Shown here: positions 1-7,689 of the stretch, piece after piece
How positions within the stretch are numbered: the first letter of the stretch is position 1
Layout of the letters: each line of letters opens with the position of its first letter
Made by a program: the position numbers and the translations under genes
From: Micromonospora nigra
GTDB lineage: Bacteria; Actinomycetota; Actinomycetes; Mycobacteriales; Micromonosporaceae
Assembly (NCBI RefSeq): GCF_900091585.1
Contig: NZ_FMHT01000003.1
Coordinates: forward strand, 4,207,501 to 4,271,500
Length of the DNA stretch: 64,000 nt
Direction: 5' to 3'
Notes under the pieces: generated by a model
Told to the model about the DNA's origin: nothing
The model's input: only the letters and a program-made list of their open reading frames with translations
Database searches by the model: none

Positions 1-273
1 AACCATCTCAACGGCCTGTCCATCTTCAACGGCAACTCGTCGTGCAGCGTCTCCCTCTCGGTGGAGCTGCCGCTGGACAAGACCGTCCCGAACGTTCGCG
101 AAAGCCTGCGCCCGCAGGCCGACCAGGCCGTACGGGCCGCCGGCCTGGTGCCCGTCTTCACCGGGTCGACCAGTCCGGGCGCGTGGGTGGCGAGCCAGTC
201 ACCGGCGGGCGGGACGAAGGTGGTCGCGAACAGCACGGTCACCATGACCATGCAGAGCGGCCCACTTCCGTAA
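1..273 (+). CDS. C-terminal end of a PASTA-domain protein (5' truncated by window edge)
   Basis: The open frame runs in from the left edge and stops at 271-273. The last ~60 residues start VPNVRESLRPQADQAVRAAG and continue with VASQSPAGGTKVV, which is the PASTA fold pattern (VP.V, Q.P..G..V..G). PASTA domains bind peptidoglycan stem peptides or beta-lactams and usually sit at the C-terminus of Ser/Thr kinases or penicillin-binding proteins. The preceding stretch (SIFNGNSSCSVSLSVELPL) is not kinase-like, so this is more likely a secreted or membrane-anchored PASTA protein. The rest of the gene is outside the window and the parent family cannot be decided. Confidence 0.7.
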   Translation, partial: NHLNGLSIFNGNSSCSVSLSVELPLDKTVPNVRESLRPQADQAVRAAGLVPVFTGSTSPGAWVASQSPAGGTKVVANSTVTMTMQSGPLP

Positions 274-430
274 CGGCCGTGCTGTCGGGCAGGGCCGCCA
301 CCTTCCGGACGACGGTCCTGCCACGCCCGCAGCCCTGGCCGCCCGCCCGGCTGGACACAGGTTCGAATCACTGAGTATCGCCAGCATGCATGGGAGCTGC
401 GAGCTCGGAACCTACGAGGGCAACCGCTGA

Positions 431-562
431 CCCACGGTGCGGCCGGATCTCGTGGTGTTCGATACCGGCTGCGCCCCGGGCTGCCGGGCGGCACTCAGCG
501 AACACACGATCGCCATCACCGACGACGGAGCCGAGATCCTCACCCTGCCGCAGCAGGCATGA
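431..562 (+). pseudogene. possible remnant of a methionine aminopeptidase-like (M24) C-terminus
   Basis: A short open stretch after a stop at 428-430 can start at GTG 437 and encodes 41 residues ending EHTIAITDDGAEILTLP. That tail closely resembles the last strand of M24 methionine aminopeptidases (EHT..IT.DG..ILT). None of the metal-binding residues or the rest of the ~250-residue enzyme is present. It lies in the roughly 380-base gap between the PASTA gene and darG. It is either a decayed fragment or a chance small ORF; the remnant reading is by recall of the family only. Confidence 0.28.
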
Positions 563-652
563 CCGTGAGAGCGGTCGGCCCTTCGATGCGCTGAGCTGCA
601 TGACGCGGGGGCCGTCGACGATCTGCCTCTGGCATGCCCCCTACCTGACGGT

Positions 653-1735
653 TCAGGCGGTCGACGAAGAGAGAGCCGGCAGTAGCCGGGCTTGCATGAG
701 CCGCTCGTAGACAGTGGTGATGTGTGCGCGGGTGAACAGGCGGGCCTTACGCCTGCTCCACCCCTGGACGCGCTCGATCAACTCGTCGAGGTCGTGAGTC
801 GGGGGATTCGTCTGCGCGGCGAAGTGTACGGTGGCCAGGAGTTCGAGGCTGTACGGCGCCTCGAAGCCCTCAACGAGATCGGCCAGGCGATCGAGGGCTG
901 CCGGCGACTGGTTCGCTGATTCGCACCAGCGAGCCACTGCCTCGCCGGTGCCCTCGGTGAGCACGATGGGCTGGAAATCCTCGACGCGGGACGAGCGGTC
1001 GCCGAAGCCGACGAGGTAGTGCCCCTCGAGTAGATCGAGCACGTGGTTCAGGCTCTCGGCGTAGGGGCCGTACTGCCCTTGGGTGAAGCGGAGACGCAGC
1101 GGCTCCCCCAGCACTTGGAGGAAATAGCTGAGTTTTTGGATCTCCAGGGTGGTGACGCCATCCCGGGGTTCCAGGGTGCGCGACTGTTCAAGGTAGCGCT
1201 CGATGGCACGCAGGAGTGTGGCGCGTCCGGGCGTAAGCGGCGGCTTTGGAGTGGCGACCGGCATTTCAGCCGGTGCGGGAGCGCCCTCGGGCGGGAACAG
1301 CAGCACCCGTACGTCGGGCAGTGCGGCGAAGGCACGCTCGATCAGGGGGCGAACCTGTTCCCAGTCGAGGCCGCCGTTGCCGCAGCCGAGCGCGGGCACC
1401 GCGACGGAGCAGATCTCCAACTCGCGGACGACCCGGACGAGATCGACGATGCCGGACTCGATGTCAGTGATCTTCGAGGCGGCGCGCCAGTGCCCCTTGG
1501 TCGGAAAGTTGATCACATATCGGCGGGCACCGAGGCGGGCGGAGTCGAACACGAACATCTTGCCGAGCTCGACGTCCCCGGCGGCGCAGGCCGCCCGGTA
1601 GGCCGCGTAGTTCGCGGGGAAGGCGCGCTTGAACTGGAGAGCGATGCCCTTGCCCATGACCCCCACCGTGTTGACGGTGTTGACGAGGGCTTCGGCGTCG
1701 GCGGTCAGCAGGTTGCCATGACTGACGACTATCAC
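653..1735 (-). CDS. darG: DarG-like macrodomain antitoxin (DNA ADP-ribosyl glycohydrolase)
   Basis: This 360-residue protein starts at a GTG immediately after the stop of the upstream darT-like gene (zero spacing, translationally coupled). Residues ~1-155 form a macrodomain: HGNLL near the start, VNTVNTVGVMGKGIALQF as the ADP-ribose loop, and PALGCGNGGLDW as the second loop. The C-terminal ~200 residues match the extra DarG domain that binds and neutralises DarT. In known systems DarG removes ADP-ribose from thymidine bases modified by DarT. The macrodomain loops look complete, so the antitoxin appears functional even though its toxin partner looks shortened. Confidence 0.88.
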   Translation of the reverse strand: MIVVSHGNLLTADAEALVNTVNTVGVMGKGIALQFKRAFPANYAAYRAACAAGDVELGKMFVFDSARLGARRYVINFPTKGHWRAASKITDIESGIVDLVRVVRELEICSVAVPALGCGNGGLDWEQVRPLIERAFAALPDVRVLLFPPEGAPAPAEMPVATPKPPLTPGRATLLRAIERYLEQSRTLEPRDGVTTLEIQKLSYFLQVLGEPLRLRFTQGQYGPYAESLNHVLDLLEGHYLVGFGDRSSRVEDFQPIVLTEGTGEAVARWCESANQSPAALDRLADLVEGFEAPYSLELLATVHFAAQTNPPTHDLDELIERVQGWSRRKARLFTRAHITTVYERLMQARLLPALSSSTA

Positions 1736-2215
1736 TCAGCGCACCTCCCCTCTGCGGTATCCGTAGTACCAGTCCCCCCTGACACCAACGTATGCGTCGA
1801 TGATGCCAGCCGTACGCAGGACGCGCGTCACCTGTTCCCGCCGTTCCTGCGTGCGTACGGCGTAGCCGGTCAGCAGGTCGAGAGGAAACTCACGGTGTAC
1901 GAGGAACTCGGCCGACCGTCTCCGGACCCGGTCCCCGTCCGGATAACGCCCCACTACTCCGTCGCGGTGCTCGCAGGCGATTCGGTACATCATCGGCGAG
2001 CGGCCAGCGAAGTAGAACGGGACATAATCTGACACGAAGCCACCGGGCAGGCAGGGAACCGGGCGGCTTCGTCGACGCGCCTTGATGTCGATTGCGCCGA
2101 CGTCCGTGGCTAGGCGCTGCCCGACTGCGCCGTCGGGGAACAGTCGACCGGCGGCGAGGATGCCCGGCAGATTGTCGACGTGGGTGAAGTGCAGGATCAG
2201 GGTATTGGTGCTCAC
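1736..2215 (-). CDS. darT: DarT-like DNA thymidine ADP-ribosyltransferase, internally shortened
   Basis: From GTG 2215 this encodes 159 residues; upstream in-frame ATGs exist but family members begin close to HFTHVDNLPGILAAGRL, and AGGA lies just before the GTG. Visible DarT signatures are that N-terminal NAD-binding motif, DYVPFYFAGRSPMMYRI, the AEFLV motif carrying the catalytic Glu, and the C-terminal GDWYYGYRRGEVR. DarT proteins are usually ~200-220 residues. Only ~24 residues separate PMMYRI and AEFLV where ~80 are expected, so a mid-domain segment of ~55-60 residues seems missing in frame. The toxin may be inactive. The stop abuts the start of darG. Confidence 0.78.
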   Translation of the reverse strand: MSTNTLILHFTHVDNLPGILAAGRLFPDGAVGQRLATDVGAIDIKARRRSRPVPCLPGGFVSDYVPFYFAGRSPMMYRIACEHRDGVVGRYPDGDRVRRRSAEFLVHREFPLDLLTGYAVRTQERREQVTRVLRTAGIIDAYVGVRGDWYYGYRRGEVR

Positions 2216-2416
2216 TCTGGTCCTATGTGTAGTGAGGGTCGGAGCCCGACACCATAGCTGCCGAGTCATCGTGCGGACACCCTTTGTCATGTCAGCCGGT
2301 GCCCCTTACGGGCGGGTGCACGATGATTTGCACGCACCCCTGGCGGGTCTGTTGTCGGAATCGGGACTGTCGGGGGCGTGGGATAGGGTCCGGGCGTCGG
2401 GTGGGGAGGTGGGGTC

Positions 2417-3727
2417 ATGTCGGCGCTGGGGGTGCCACCCGCCGTCGAGGCCGAACGGGTGATCGCCGCCGTGCTCGCCGACCTGCGCTCCGGCGCGCAC
2501 CGGGGCGTGGTGGTCGACTCGCCGCCCGGGGCCGGCAAGTCGACCCTCGTGGTGCGGGCCGCCGTGGAGCTGGCTGCCGCCGGCGAGTCGTTGATCATCG
2601 TCGCGCAGACCAACGAGCAGGTCGACGATCTCATCGACCGGCTGGCCGGCAAGGCCCCCGAACTGCGCATCGGCCGGCTGTCCGCCACCGACTACCAGCC
2701 CTCGGCGCGGGTGCGGGCCCACGAGCAGGTCCGGGTCGGTGCGAAGGTCACCGACCTGGGCGGCCCCACTGTCGTCATCGGTACGGCCGCCAAGTGGGCC
2801 ACGGTCAGCGAGGGATCCTGGCCGTGGGCGATCGTGGACGAGGCGTACCAGATGCGCTCGGACGCCCTGTTGCGCGTGGCCGGCAGGTTCGACCGGGCCC
2901 TGTTCGTGGGCGATCCCGGGCAGCTCGATCCGTTCTCGACGGTGGAGACGGTGCGTTGGGCGGGGCTCACCTGGGATCCGATGCAGTCGGCGGTGGCGGT
3001 GCTGCTGCGACACAACCCCGACCTGCCCGTGCACCGGTTGCCCGTGTCGTGGCGGCTGCCCGCGTCGGCGGCGCCCGTGGTCGCGCAGGCGTTCTACCCG
3101 TTCACCGGGTTCCGCGCCGGCACCGGGCCCCGGGAACGCGCCCTGCACCTGCCCGGACCAGGTGCCGGTGACGCGCTGGACGTGACCGTCGAGACGGCCG
3201 CCCGCACCGGCTGGGCGTTGCACGAACTGCCGGCCCGGCACACTCCGCGTACCGACTCGGAGGCCGCCGCCGCGTGCGCCGCGCTCGCCCTGCGGGCGTT
3301 GGCGCGCGGTGCGGTCGCGGTCTCCGAGCAGGCCCCCGGCGGCGCACCCGTGACGGCGGACCGGATCGCTGTCGGGGCTGCCCACCGCGACCAGGTCGCG
3401 GCCGTCCGCGCCCAGCTCGGCGAGGCCGGCGCGGACATCACCGTCGACACCGCCAACCGGCTTCAGGGCCGCGAGTACGACCTGACGATCGTCCTGCATC
3501 CGCTGTCCGGGCGCCGTGACGCGACCGCGTTCCACCTGGAGTCGGGGCGGCTGTGCGTGCTGACCTCCCGACATCGGCACGCCTGCGTCGTGGTGGCCCG
3601 CGCCGGAATCGCCGATCTCCTCGACGCGCATCCGTCGACGGAACCGGCGCGCCTCGACCTGCCGGTGAAGTTCCCCGACGGGTGGGTGGCGAACCAGACG
3701 ATCCTGGCCCTGCTGGAGAGCCGGTAG
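2417..3727 (+). CDS. superfamily 1 (UvrD/Upf1-like) helicase-type ATPase
   Basis: This 436-residue cytoplasmic protein follows a strong GGGGAGGTG ribosome site. Helicase motifs in order: Walker A SPPGAGKST (residues ~35-43), motif II as IVDEAYQM (~140), motif III VGDPGQLDPF (~165), a late VDTANRLQGREYDLTIV (~350) and motif VI-like LTSRHRHACVVVAR (~380). It is a compact SF1 enzyme without recognisable accessory domains, expected to translocate on nucleic acid with ATP. It is divergent from DarTG, about 200 bp from the darT start, which suits a defence-island role, but no specific system is identifiable from sequence. Confidence 0.75.
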   Translation: MSALGVPPAVEAERVIAAVLADLRSGAHRGVVVDSPPGAGKSTLVVRAAVELAAAGESLIIVAQTNEQVDDLIDRLAGKAPELRIGRLSATDYQPSARVRAHEQVRVGAKVTDLGGPTVVIGTAAKWATVSEGSWPWAIVDEAYQMRSDALLRVAGRFDRALFVGDPGQLDPFSTVETVRWAGLTWDPMQSAVAVLLRHNPDLPVHRLPVSWRLPASAAPVVAQAFYPFTGFRAGTGPRERALHLPGPGAGDALDVTVETAARTGWALHELPARHTPRTDSEAAAACAALALRALARGAVAVSEQAPGGAPVTADRIAVGAAHRDQVAAVRAQLGEAGADITVDTANRLQGREYDLTIVLHPLSGRRDATAFHLESGRLCVLTSRHRHACVVVARAGIADLLDAHPSTEPARLDLPVKFPDGWVANQTILALLESR

Positions 3728-3789
3728 ACAACGGCCTCGTCGTGCGGTGTTGCGTGAGGTACGGCATCCTGTGCGACGTGTCGCGAGGT

Positions 3790-3835
3790 GCGGCATCTCG
3801 CGGTATCCCGTTCGTGGGACACCGCGAGATGCCGC
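3790..3835. terminator. strong hairpin after the SF1 helicase gene
   Basis: Perfect 15-base arms (3790-3804 and 3821-3835, GCGGCATCTCGCGGT and its complement), extended inward by TCCC/GGGA after one mismatch. It lies 63 bases after the helicase stop and before the convergent CBM3 gene, so a bidirectional terminator is likely. No T tract follows. Confidence 0.6.
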
Positions 3836-3883
3836 AGGTGGCGGTGCCCGGCGCGAGGTGCCGCAGGTGGCGGTGCCCGGCGC
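3826..3883. repeat. two tandem 29-bp repeats overlapping the hairpin arm
   Basis: Units at 3826-3854 and 3855-3883 differ at one base (GAGAT versus GAGGT at the start). The first unit begins inside the 3' arm of the hairpin, so the duplication copied part of the terminator stem. No function is visible. Confidence 0.75.
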
Positions 3884-3946
3884 GACCCGGGGTGCCCGGA
3901 TGAGGTGTCAGTCAGGGCCGTGGTGGCCCTTCGCCCTTCGCGGCCG

Positions 3947-4921
3947 TCAGGAGTAGGTGTCGCCGAACTCGCGGACGCCGTCGACGTCGAGGGTGATCCG
4001 GGTGTTGTCGAGCCACCGGCCGGTGGCCTGCTGCCAGCTGCGGTCGTCGCGCTCGTCGATCGCGGTCCAGTTGTGCCGGTGGTGGCGGAGGTGGATGGGG
4101 CCGGTGGAGGCGCCGGGGGCGAGGGTGCCGGTGGCGAACCCGATTTCGATCCAGCCGGGGATCGGCGTGCCGGGCGGCGGGTAGACGGTCGCCGACGGCC
4201 CCGGCGGCGAGACGGTCGCCGGGGGGCCAGGCGGCGGTGGCGCGGTGGTCAGCGTGGCGGGCGGTGGCGAACTCGTCGGTCCGCCGCCCGGGCCGCCCGG
4301 AGGTAGCGGCGGCGGGAAGAACTGGATCGTGCGGGTCACGGTGTCGCAGCCGACCGCTGCCCAGTCGCAGTTGGCGACCAGAGAGGTGTTCCCGCCCTCG
4401 AAGGTCACGTGGTAACGCACCCGCACGGAGGTCAGGTCCAGTGGCGCGGCTCCGGTGTTGACGACCTGGACGGCGTGCTGGATCTGGTTGTCGGTCGGCG
4501 ACCAGTCGAGGTTGAGGTAGCTGACCTTCGCCAACCCGTAGGCGGTTCGCACCGGGGTGGCGGGCGAGTCGAACGAGTATCCGTTGTTCGTGTACGCCCC
4601 GATGGTGAGCTGGTAGTCGCTGCCGGGGGCGATGGTGGTCAGCGTGATGCTGGTGCCGGTGGTGGTGCCGAGACTGCGGTAGACGTTCGGGCCGAGTTTG
4701 GCGCGTACCTCGTGGACGATGGGTGCGTCACCGGCCGGCTCGCCCGCCCAGGTCGACGGGGTCCAGGTCAGCGTGAGCCGGTGGGGTTCGTTGGCGACCA
4801 CGACCGGCGCGCCGGGGGTGGTCAGGGCCGGCTCGTCTGCCGCGTGGGCGACGCCGACGGCGAGGACGCCGAGCAGCCCGGCGACGGCGACTGCGATGGT
4901 GGTGACGCGACGGGCACGCAT
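3947..4921 (-). CDS. secreted FnIII + CBM3-like carbohydrate-binding protein with interrupted CBM
   Basis: The 324-residue protein starts at ATG 4921 (an alternative ATG is 24 bases upstream) with a Sec signal peptide (RRVTTIAVAVAGLLGVLAVG, cleavage near AHA-ADEP). Residues ~35-120 form a fibronectin type III domain. The C-terminal half matches CBM3: LDWSPTDNQIQHAVQVVNTG, NCDWAAVGCD, GTLAPGAST and NWTAIDERDDRSW. A ~50-residue Pro/Gly/Thr-rich linker is inserted inside the CBM3 between the TIQFF and GWIEIGF strands, where family members normally have a short loop. No catalytic domain is present. A cell-surface or secreted cellulose-binding accessory role is inferred. Confidence 0.72.
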   Translation of the reverse strand: MRARRVTTIAVAVAGLLGVLAVGVAHAADEPALTTPGAPVVVANEPHRLTLTWTPSTWAGEPAGDAPIVHEVRAKLGPNVYRSLGTTTGTSITLTTIAPGSDYQLTIGAYTNNGYSFDSPATPVRTAYGLAKVSYLNLDWSPTDNQIQHAVQVVNTGAAPLDLTSVRVRYHVTFEGGNTSLVANCDWAAVGCDTVTRTIQFFPPPLPPGGPGGGPTSSPPPATLTTAPPPPGPPATVSPPGPSATVYPPPGTPIPGWIEIGFATGTLAPGASTGPIHLRHHRHNWTAIDERDDRSWQQATGRWLDNTRITLDVDGVREFGDTYS

Positions 4922-4962
4922 GGTGCCGATGATAGAGAATTGCATGCATGCTTATCAATTCG

Positions 4963-5039
4963 CAGCATCCCGTCACCGGCATCCGGTGTGGAGCGCCGGT
5001 CACCGGCACCCGGGGTGGGGCGCCGGTGACCGGGTGCTG
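4963..5039. terminator. long imperfect inverted repeat downstream of the isoamylase gene
   Basis: CAGCATCCCGTCACCGGC at 4963-4980 pairs with GCCGGTGACCGGGTGCTG at 5022-5039 with two mismatches. A nested CCGGTCACCGG repeat lies inside. It sits right after the isoamylase stop (minus strand), so a transcription terminator is the likely role. Confidence 0.5.
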
Positions 5040-5044
5040 CGGGG

Positions 5045-7369
5045 TCAGCGGGCGATGAGCAGCAGCAGTCCCCGCCCGCGCAGCAGGTAGTTGGTGCCCT
5101 GGCCGCCGAGGTGCGTCTCGGCACCCGGCTGCGCCACCTGGTCGGGCCCCTCCGCCCAGTTCGACGTGTCGGTCACCCGGTACCACTGCCGGCCTGCCCC
5201 AGGTGACGGCAGGACGAAGTTCACGTCGCCGGACCAGCCGTTGTAGGCGGCGTAGATGGCCGCCGCCGGGTCACCGAACTCGGTGCCGTCGATCCGCCAG
5301 GCGATCGCGTGGTTGTCCGGGTTCTGCCAGTACCCGCCGTCGGGTGCCGTACCGGCCGGAGTGAACCAGGCGAGCTGGGCCATCCCGTTGCCGTTGCCGT
5401 CGGCCGCGGAGTAGAACGATCTCGGTCGCAGCGCGGGGTGGGCCAGGCGGAACGAGGCCAGCCGGGAGGCGAAGGTGCGGAAGGTCGCCTGCTCGGCCGA
5501 GGGGCTCCAGCCGAGCCAGTTCGCCGACGAGTCCACGTTGTACGGGTTGTTGTTGCACCGCGTTGTACGCAGCACCTCGTCGCCGCCGGTGACCATCGGG
5601 GTGCCGGCGGACACCATCAGGAAGGCGTGCCCGTTGCGGGCGGCGCGCCGCTGGTCGGCGGCCACCCCACCCTGGTCCCAGGAGGCGTTGTCGTCGGTGC
5701 CGCCGTCGGACGGGCCGTACGGCCAGGGTTGGGCGTTGTTCTTGGCGTTGCAGGCGTACAGGTCGCGCAGCGTGAAGCCGTCGTGGGCGACCATGAAGTT
5801 CACCGAGTTCCACGGGCGGCGGCCGTCGTCGCCGTACAGGTCGGCGGAGCCAGCGAACCGGTCGGCGAGCTGCCCGGGAGTGACCGCCTGGTAGCCCATC
5901 CGGTTCTGGTCGCGGCGCAGCGTGTCCCGGTACCGCCCGTTCCACTCCGACCAGCCGGCCGGCATGTTGCCGACCTGGTAGGTGCCGGCGCCGATGGCCC
6001 ACGGCTCGGCGATCCAGTCGACGCCCGAGCCACCGGCGGCCGGGCGGGGCGGCATCTCCCGGGTGATCCGGTTCAGCGCGGTCCCCGGGTCGGTGCGGCT
6101 GTAGGAGAAGCAGCCGTGCTGGCAGGTGTTGCCGAGCATGGCGGCCAGGTCGTGGCGGAACCCGTCGACGCCGAGGGTGTTCTTCCAGTACGCCAGCGAG
6201 TCGACGATGAGGTCCTGGGCCACCGGATTGTAGGTGTTGTAGTTGCCGCCGACGCCCGTGTTGTCCCAGGACGCCTGCCGGTCGGCGGTCAGCGAGTAGT
6301 AGGTGGGGTTGTCCAGGCCCCGCCAGGACAGCAGGTTGTAGACCTGCGCGCCGCCGGCCTGGTAGACCCCGCCCTCGCCGGTGTGGTTGTAGACCACGTC
6401 GACGAGCACCTTGATCCCGGCGTCGTGGAACGCGCGGACCATCTCCTGGAACTCCCGGGTCGGCCCGCCGGGGCTGCGGTCGGCGGCGTAGCGGCGGTCG
6501 GGGGCGAACCAGTTGAGCGTCATGTAGCCCCAGTAGTTGTCCCCGGCCGTGCCGGTCGGGTCGACGTCGTTGGCGTCGTTCAGGGTCTCCTGCAGGGGGA
6601 GGAACTCCACGGCCGTCACGCCCAGCGACGCCAGGTAGGCGGCCTTCATGCCCGCGCCGCGGTAGGTGCCCCGGTACGCGGCCGGCACGCCCGGGTCGTT
6701 CATGGTGAGCCCGCGGACGTGCACCTCGTACACGATGTCGTCGGCGAAGGCGCGGGCCGGTTTCGTGCCGACCGACGCGGTGGTGGCGGGCAGCACGATG
6801 CCCTTCGGGGCGTGTGGCCCGCTGTCGATCGTGCGGTACGCCGGCCCGGAGGCGTAGACGGTCTCGGTGGTCATGCCGGGGCGCAGCGGGTCGTGGCTGA
6901 TCTCCCGGGCGTACGGGTCGACGAGCAGCTTGTTGGGGTTGAAGCGGTTTCCGGCGGCGTCGACGTCGGCGACGAAGCCCGCCGATGAGCCCTTCGTCCA
7001 GGCGCTGCTGTACGGCCAGTTCGGCCCCCAGGCCCGGTATCCGTAGTAGACGGTGCCGGTGATGCCGGCCGCGCGTATCGAGGCGACGCTGACGGTGGTG
7101 GCGAACACCCCGGCGGCGTCCCTCGTGAGGACGTGGCTGGCCCGTTCCGCCGCGCCGGTCGGGGTGGCGTAGAGGTGCACGACCATCCGGGTGGCGGCGG
7201 CGGAGCGGATCCGGAAGGTGATGGCGGAGCCGGCGCTGTCGTAGCGGGCGCCGAGGGTGTGGGTGTCGATCGAGGCGGCGGCGGGGGGACTGGTCGTGGC
7301 CGCCAGGCCGGTGGCGGTCAGGACGGCGGACAGAAGCAGGGCGGTGACCCTGCGGCGGTGTCGGCGCAT
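5045..7369 (-). CDS. secreted isoamylase / glycogen-debranching GH13 enzyme
   Basis: From ATG 7369 (GGAG five bases upstream) the protein has 774 residues with an Arg-rich signal peptide (MRRHRRRVTALLLSAVL). An N-terminal CBM48-like beta-sandwich precedes the GH13 barrel. Catalytic regions visible: DVVYNHTGEG (region I), GVDGFRHDLA with the nucleophile Asp (II), WIAEPW with the acid/base Glu (III) and NFMVAHDGFTL (IV). This pattern is typical of bacterial secreted isoamylases, which cleave alpha-1,6 branches in glycogen and amylopectin. A longer reading frame upstream lacks a credible signal sequence, so 7369 is preferred. A LacI-type palindrome lies ~80 bases upstream and suggests maltose control. 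Confidence 0.88.
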   Translation of the reverse strand: MRRHRRRVTALLLSAVLTATGLAATTSPPAAASIDTHTLGARYDSAGSAITFRIRSAAATRMVVHLYATPTGAAERASHVLTRDAAGVFATTVSVASIRAAGITGTVYYGYRAWGPNWPYSSAWTKGSSAGFVADVDAAGNRFNPNKLLVDPYAREISHDPLRPGMTTETVYASGPAYRTIDSGPHAPKGIVLPATTASVGTKPARAFADDIVYEVHVRGLTMNDPGVPAAYRGTYRGAGMKAAYLASLGVTAVEFLPLQETLNDANDVDPTGTAGDNYWGYMTLNWFAPDRRYAADRSPGGPTREFQEMVRAFHDAGIKVLVDVVYNHTGEGGVYQAGGAQVYNLLSWRGLDNPTYYSLTADRQASWDNTGVGGNYNTYNPVAQDLIVDSLAYWKNTLGVDGFRHDLAAMLGNTCQHGCFSYSRTDPGTALNRITREMPPRPAAGGSGVDWIAEPWAIGAGTYQVGNMPAGWSEWNGRYRDTLRRDQNRMGYQAVTPGQLADRFAGSADLYGDDGRRPWNSVNFMVAHDGFTLRDLYACNAKNNAQPWPYGPSDGGTDDNASWDQGGVAADQRRAARNGHAFLMVSAGTPMVTGGDEVLRTTRCNNNPYNVDSSANWLGWSPSAEQATFRTFASRLASFRLAHPALRPRSFYSAADGNGNGMAQLAWFTPAGTAPDGGYWQNPDNHAIAWRIDGTEFGDPAAAIYAAYNGWSGDVNFVLPSPGAGRQWYRVTDTSNWAEGPDQVAQPGAETHLGGQGTNYLLRGRGLLLLIAR

Positions 7370-7450
7370 GGTGGACTCCGGACGGAACGCGCGGGGCGCG
7401 GCGGTTGACGGTGGGGCGCTCCTCCGGATGCCGTGCCGACCCGACATCCG

Positions 7451-7464
7451 TGCAAGACCTTGCA
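7451..7464. promoter_or_regulatory. MalR-like (LacI family) operator upstream of the isoamylase
   Basis: Perfect 14-base palindrome TGCAAGACCTTGCA, followed by a further half-site-like CCTTGC at 7467-7472. It resembles TTGCAAG-type sites of actinobacterial maltose repressors and lies 82 bases upstream of the isoamylase ATG. The gap 7370-7689 contains no gene. Confidence 0.6.
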
Positions 7465-7689
7465 ATCCTTGCTGAAAAGGTAACAGTCGATTTCGGGGAC
7501 GTAAAGACTCGTGGCGCAACCGTCTCCACCGGCGGACCTGCCGCTACCGTCCGCCGCGACGGTCAGTTGCGTAATCGGGTTGACGTCGACGAACGCACCC
7601 CGAGCAGCCCGCCGTCGGGGCGGAGATCCAGCGCCAGCCCGACCCTGAGGATCATCACGGCCGTGAGGAACGCTTTCTGGCCCGCCCTC

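Noticed and set aside
360..369. GGTTCGAATC looks like a tRNA T-arm
   Set aside because: No 5-bp T-stem forms around it and no acceptor or anticodon arm is found upstream; at most a chance match or a very decayed attachment site.
5309..6988. Long open frame on the plus strand opposite the isoamylase gene
   Set aside because: It is a high-GC shadow of the well-conserved GH13 enzyme; its Val/Gly/Arg composition matches no protein family. The same applies to the other long antisense frames (for example 1043-2032, 9535-10896, 28266-29423, 41709-43877, 49529-52390).
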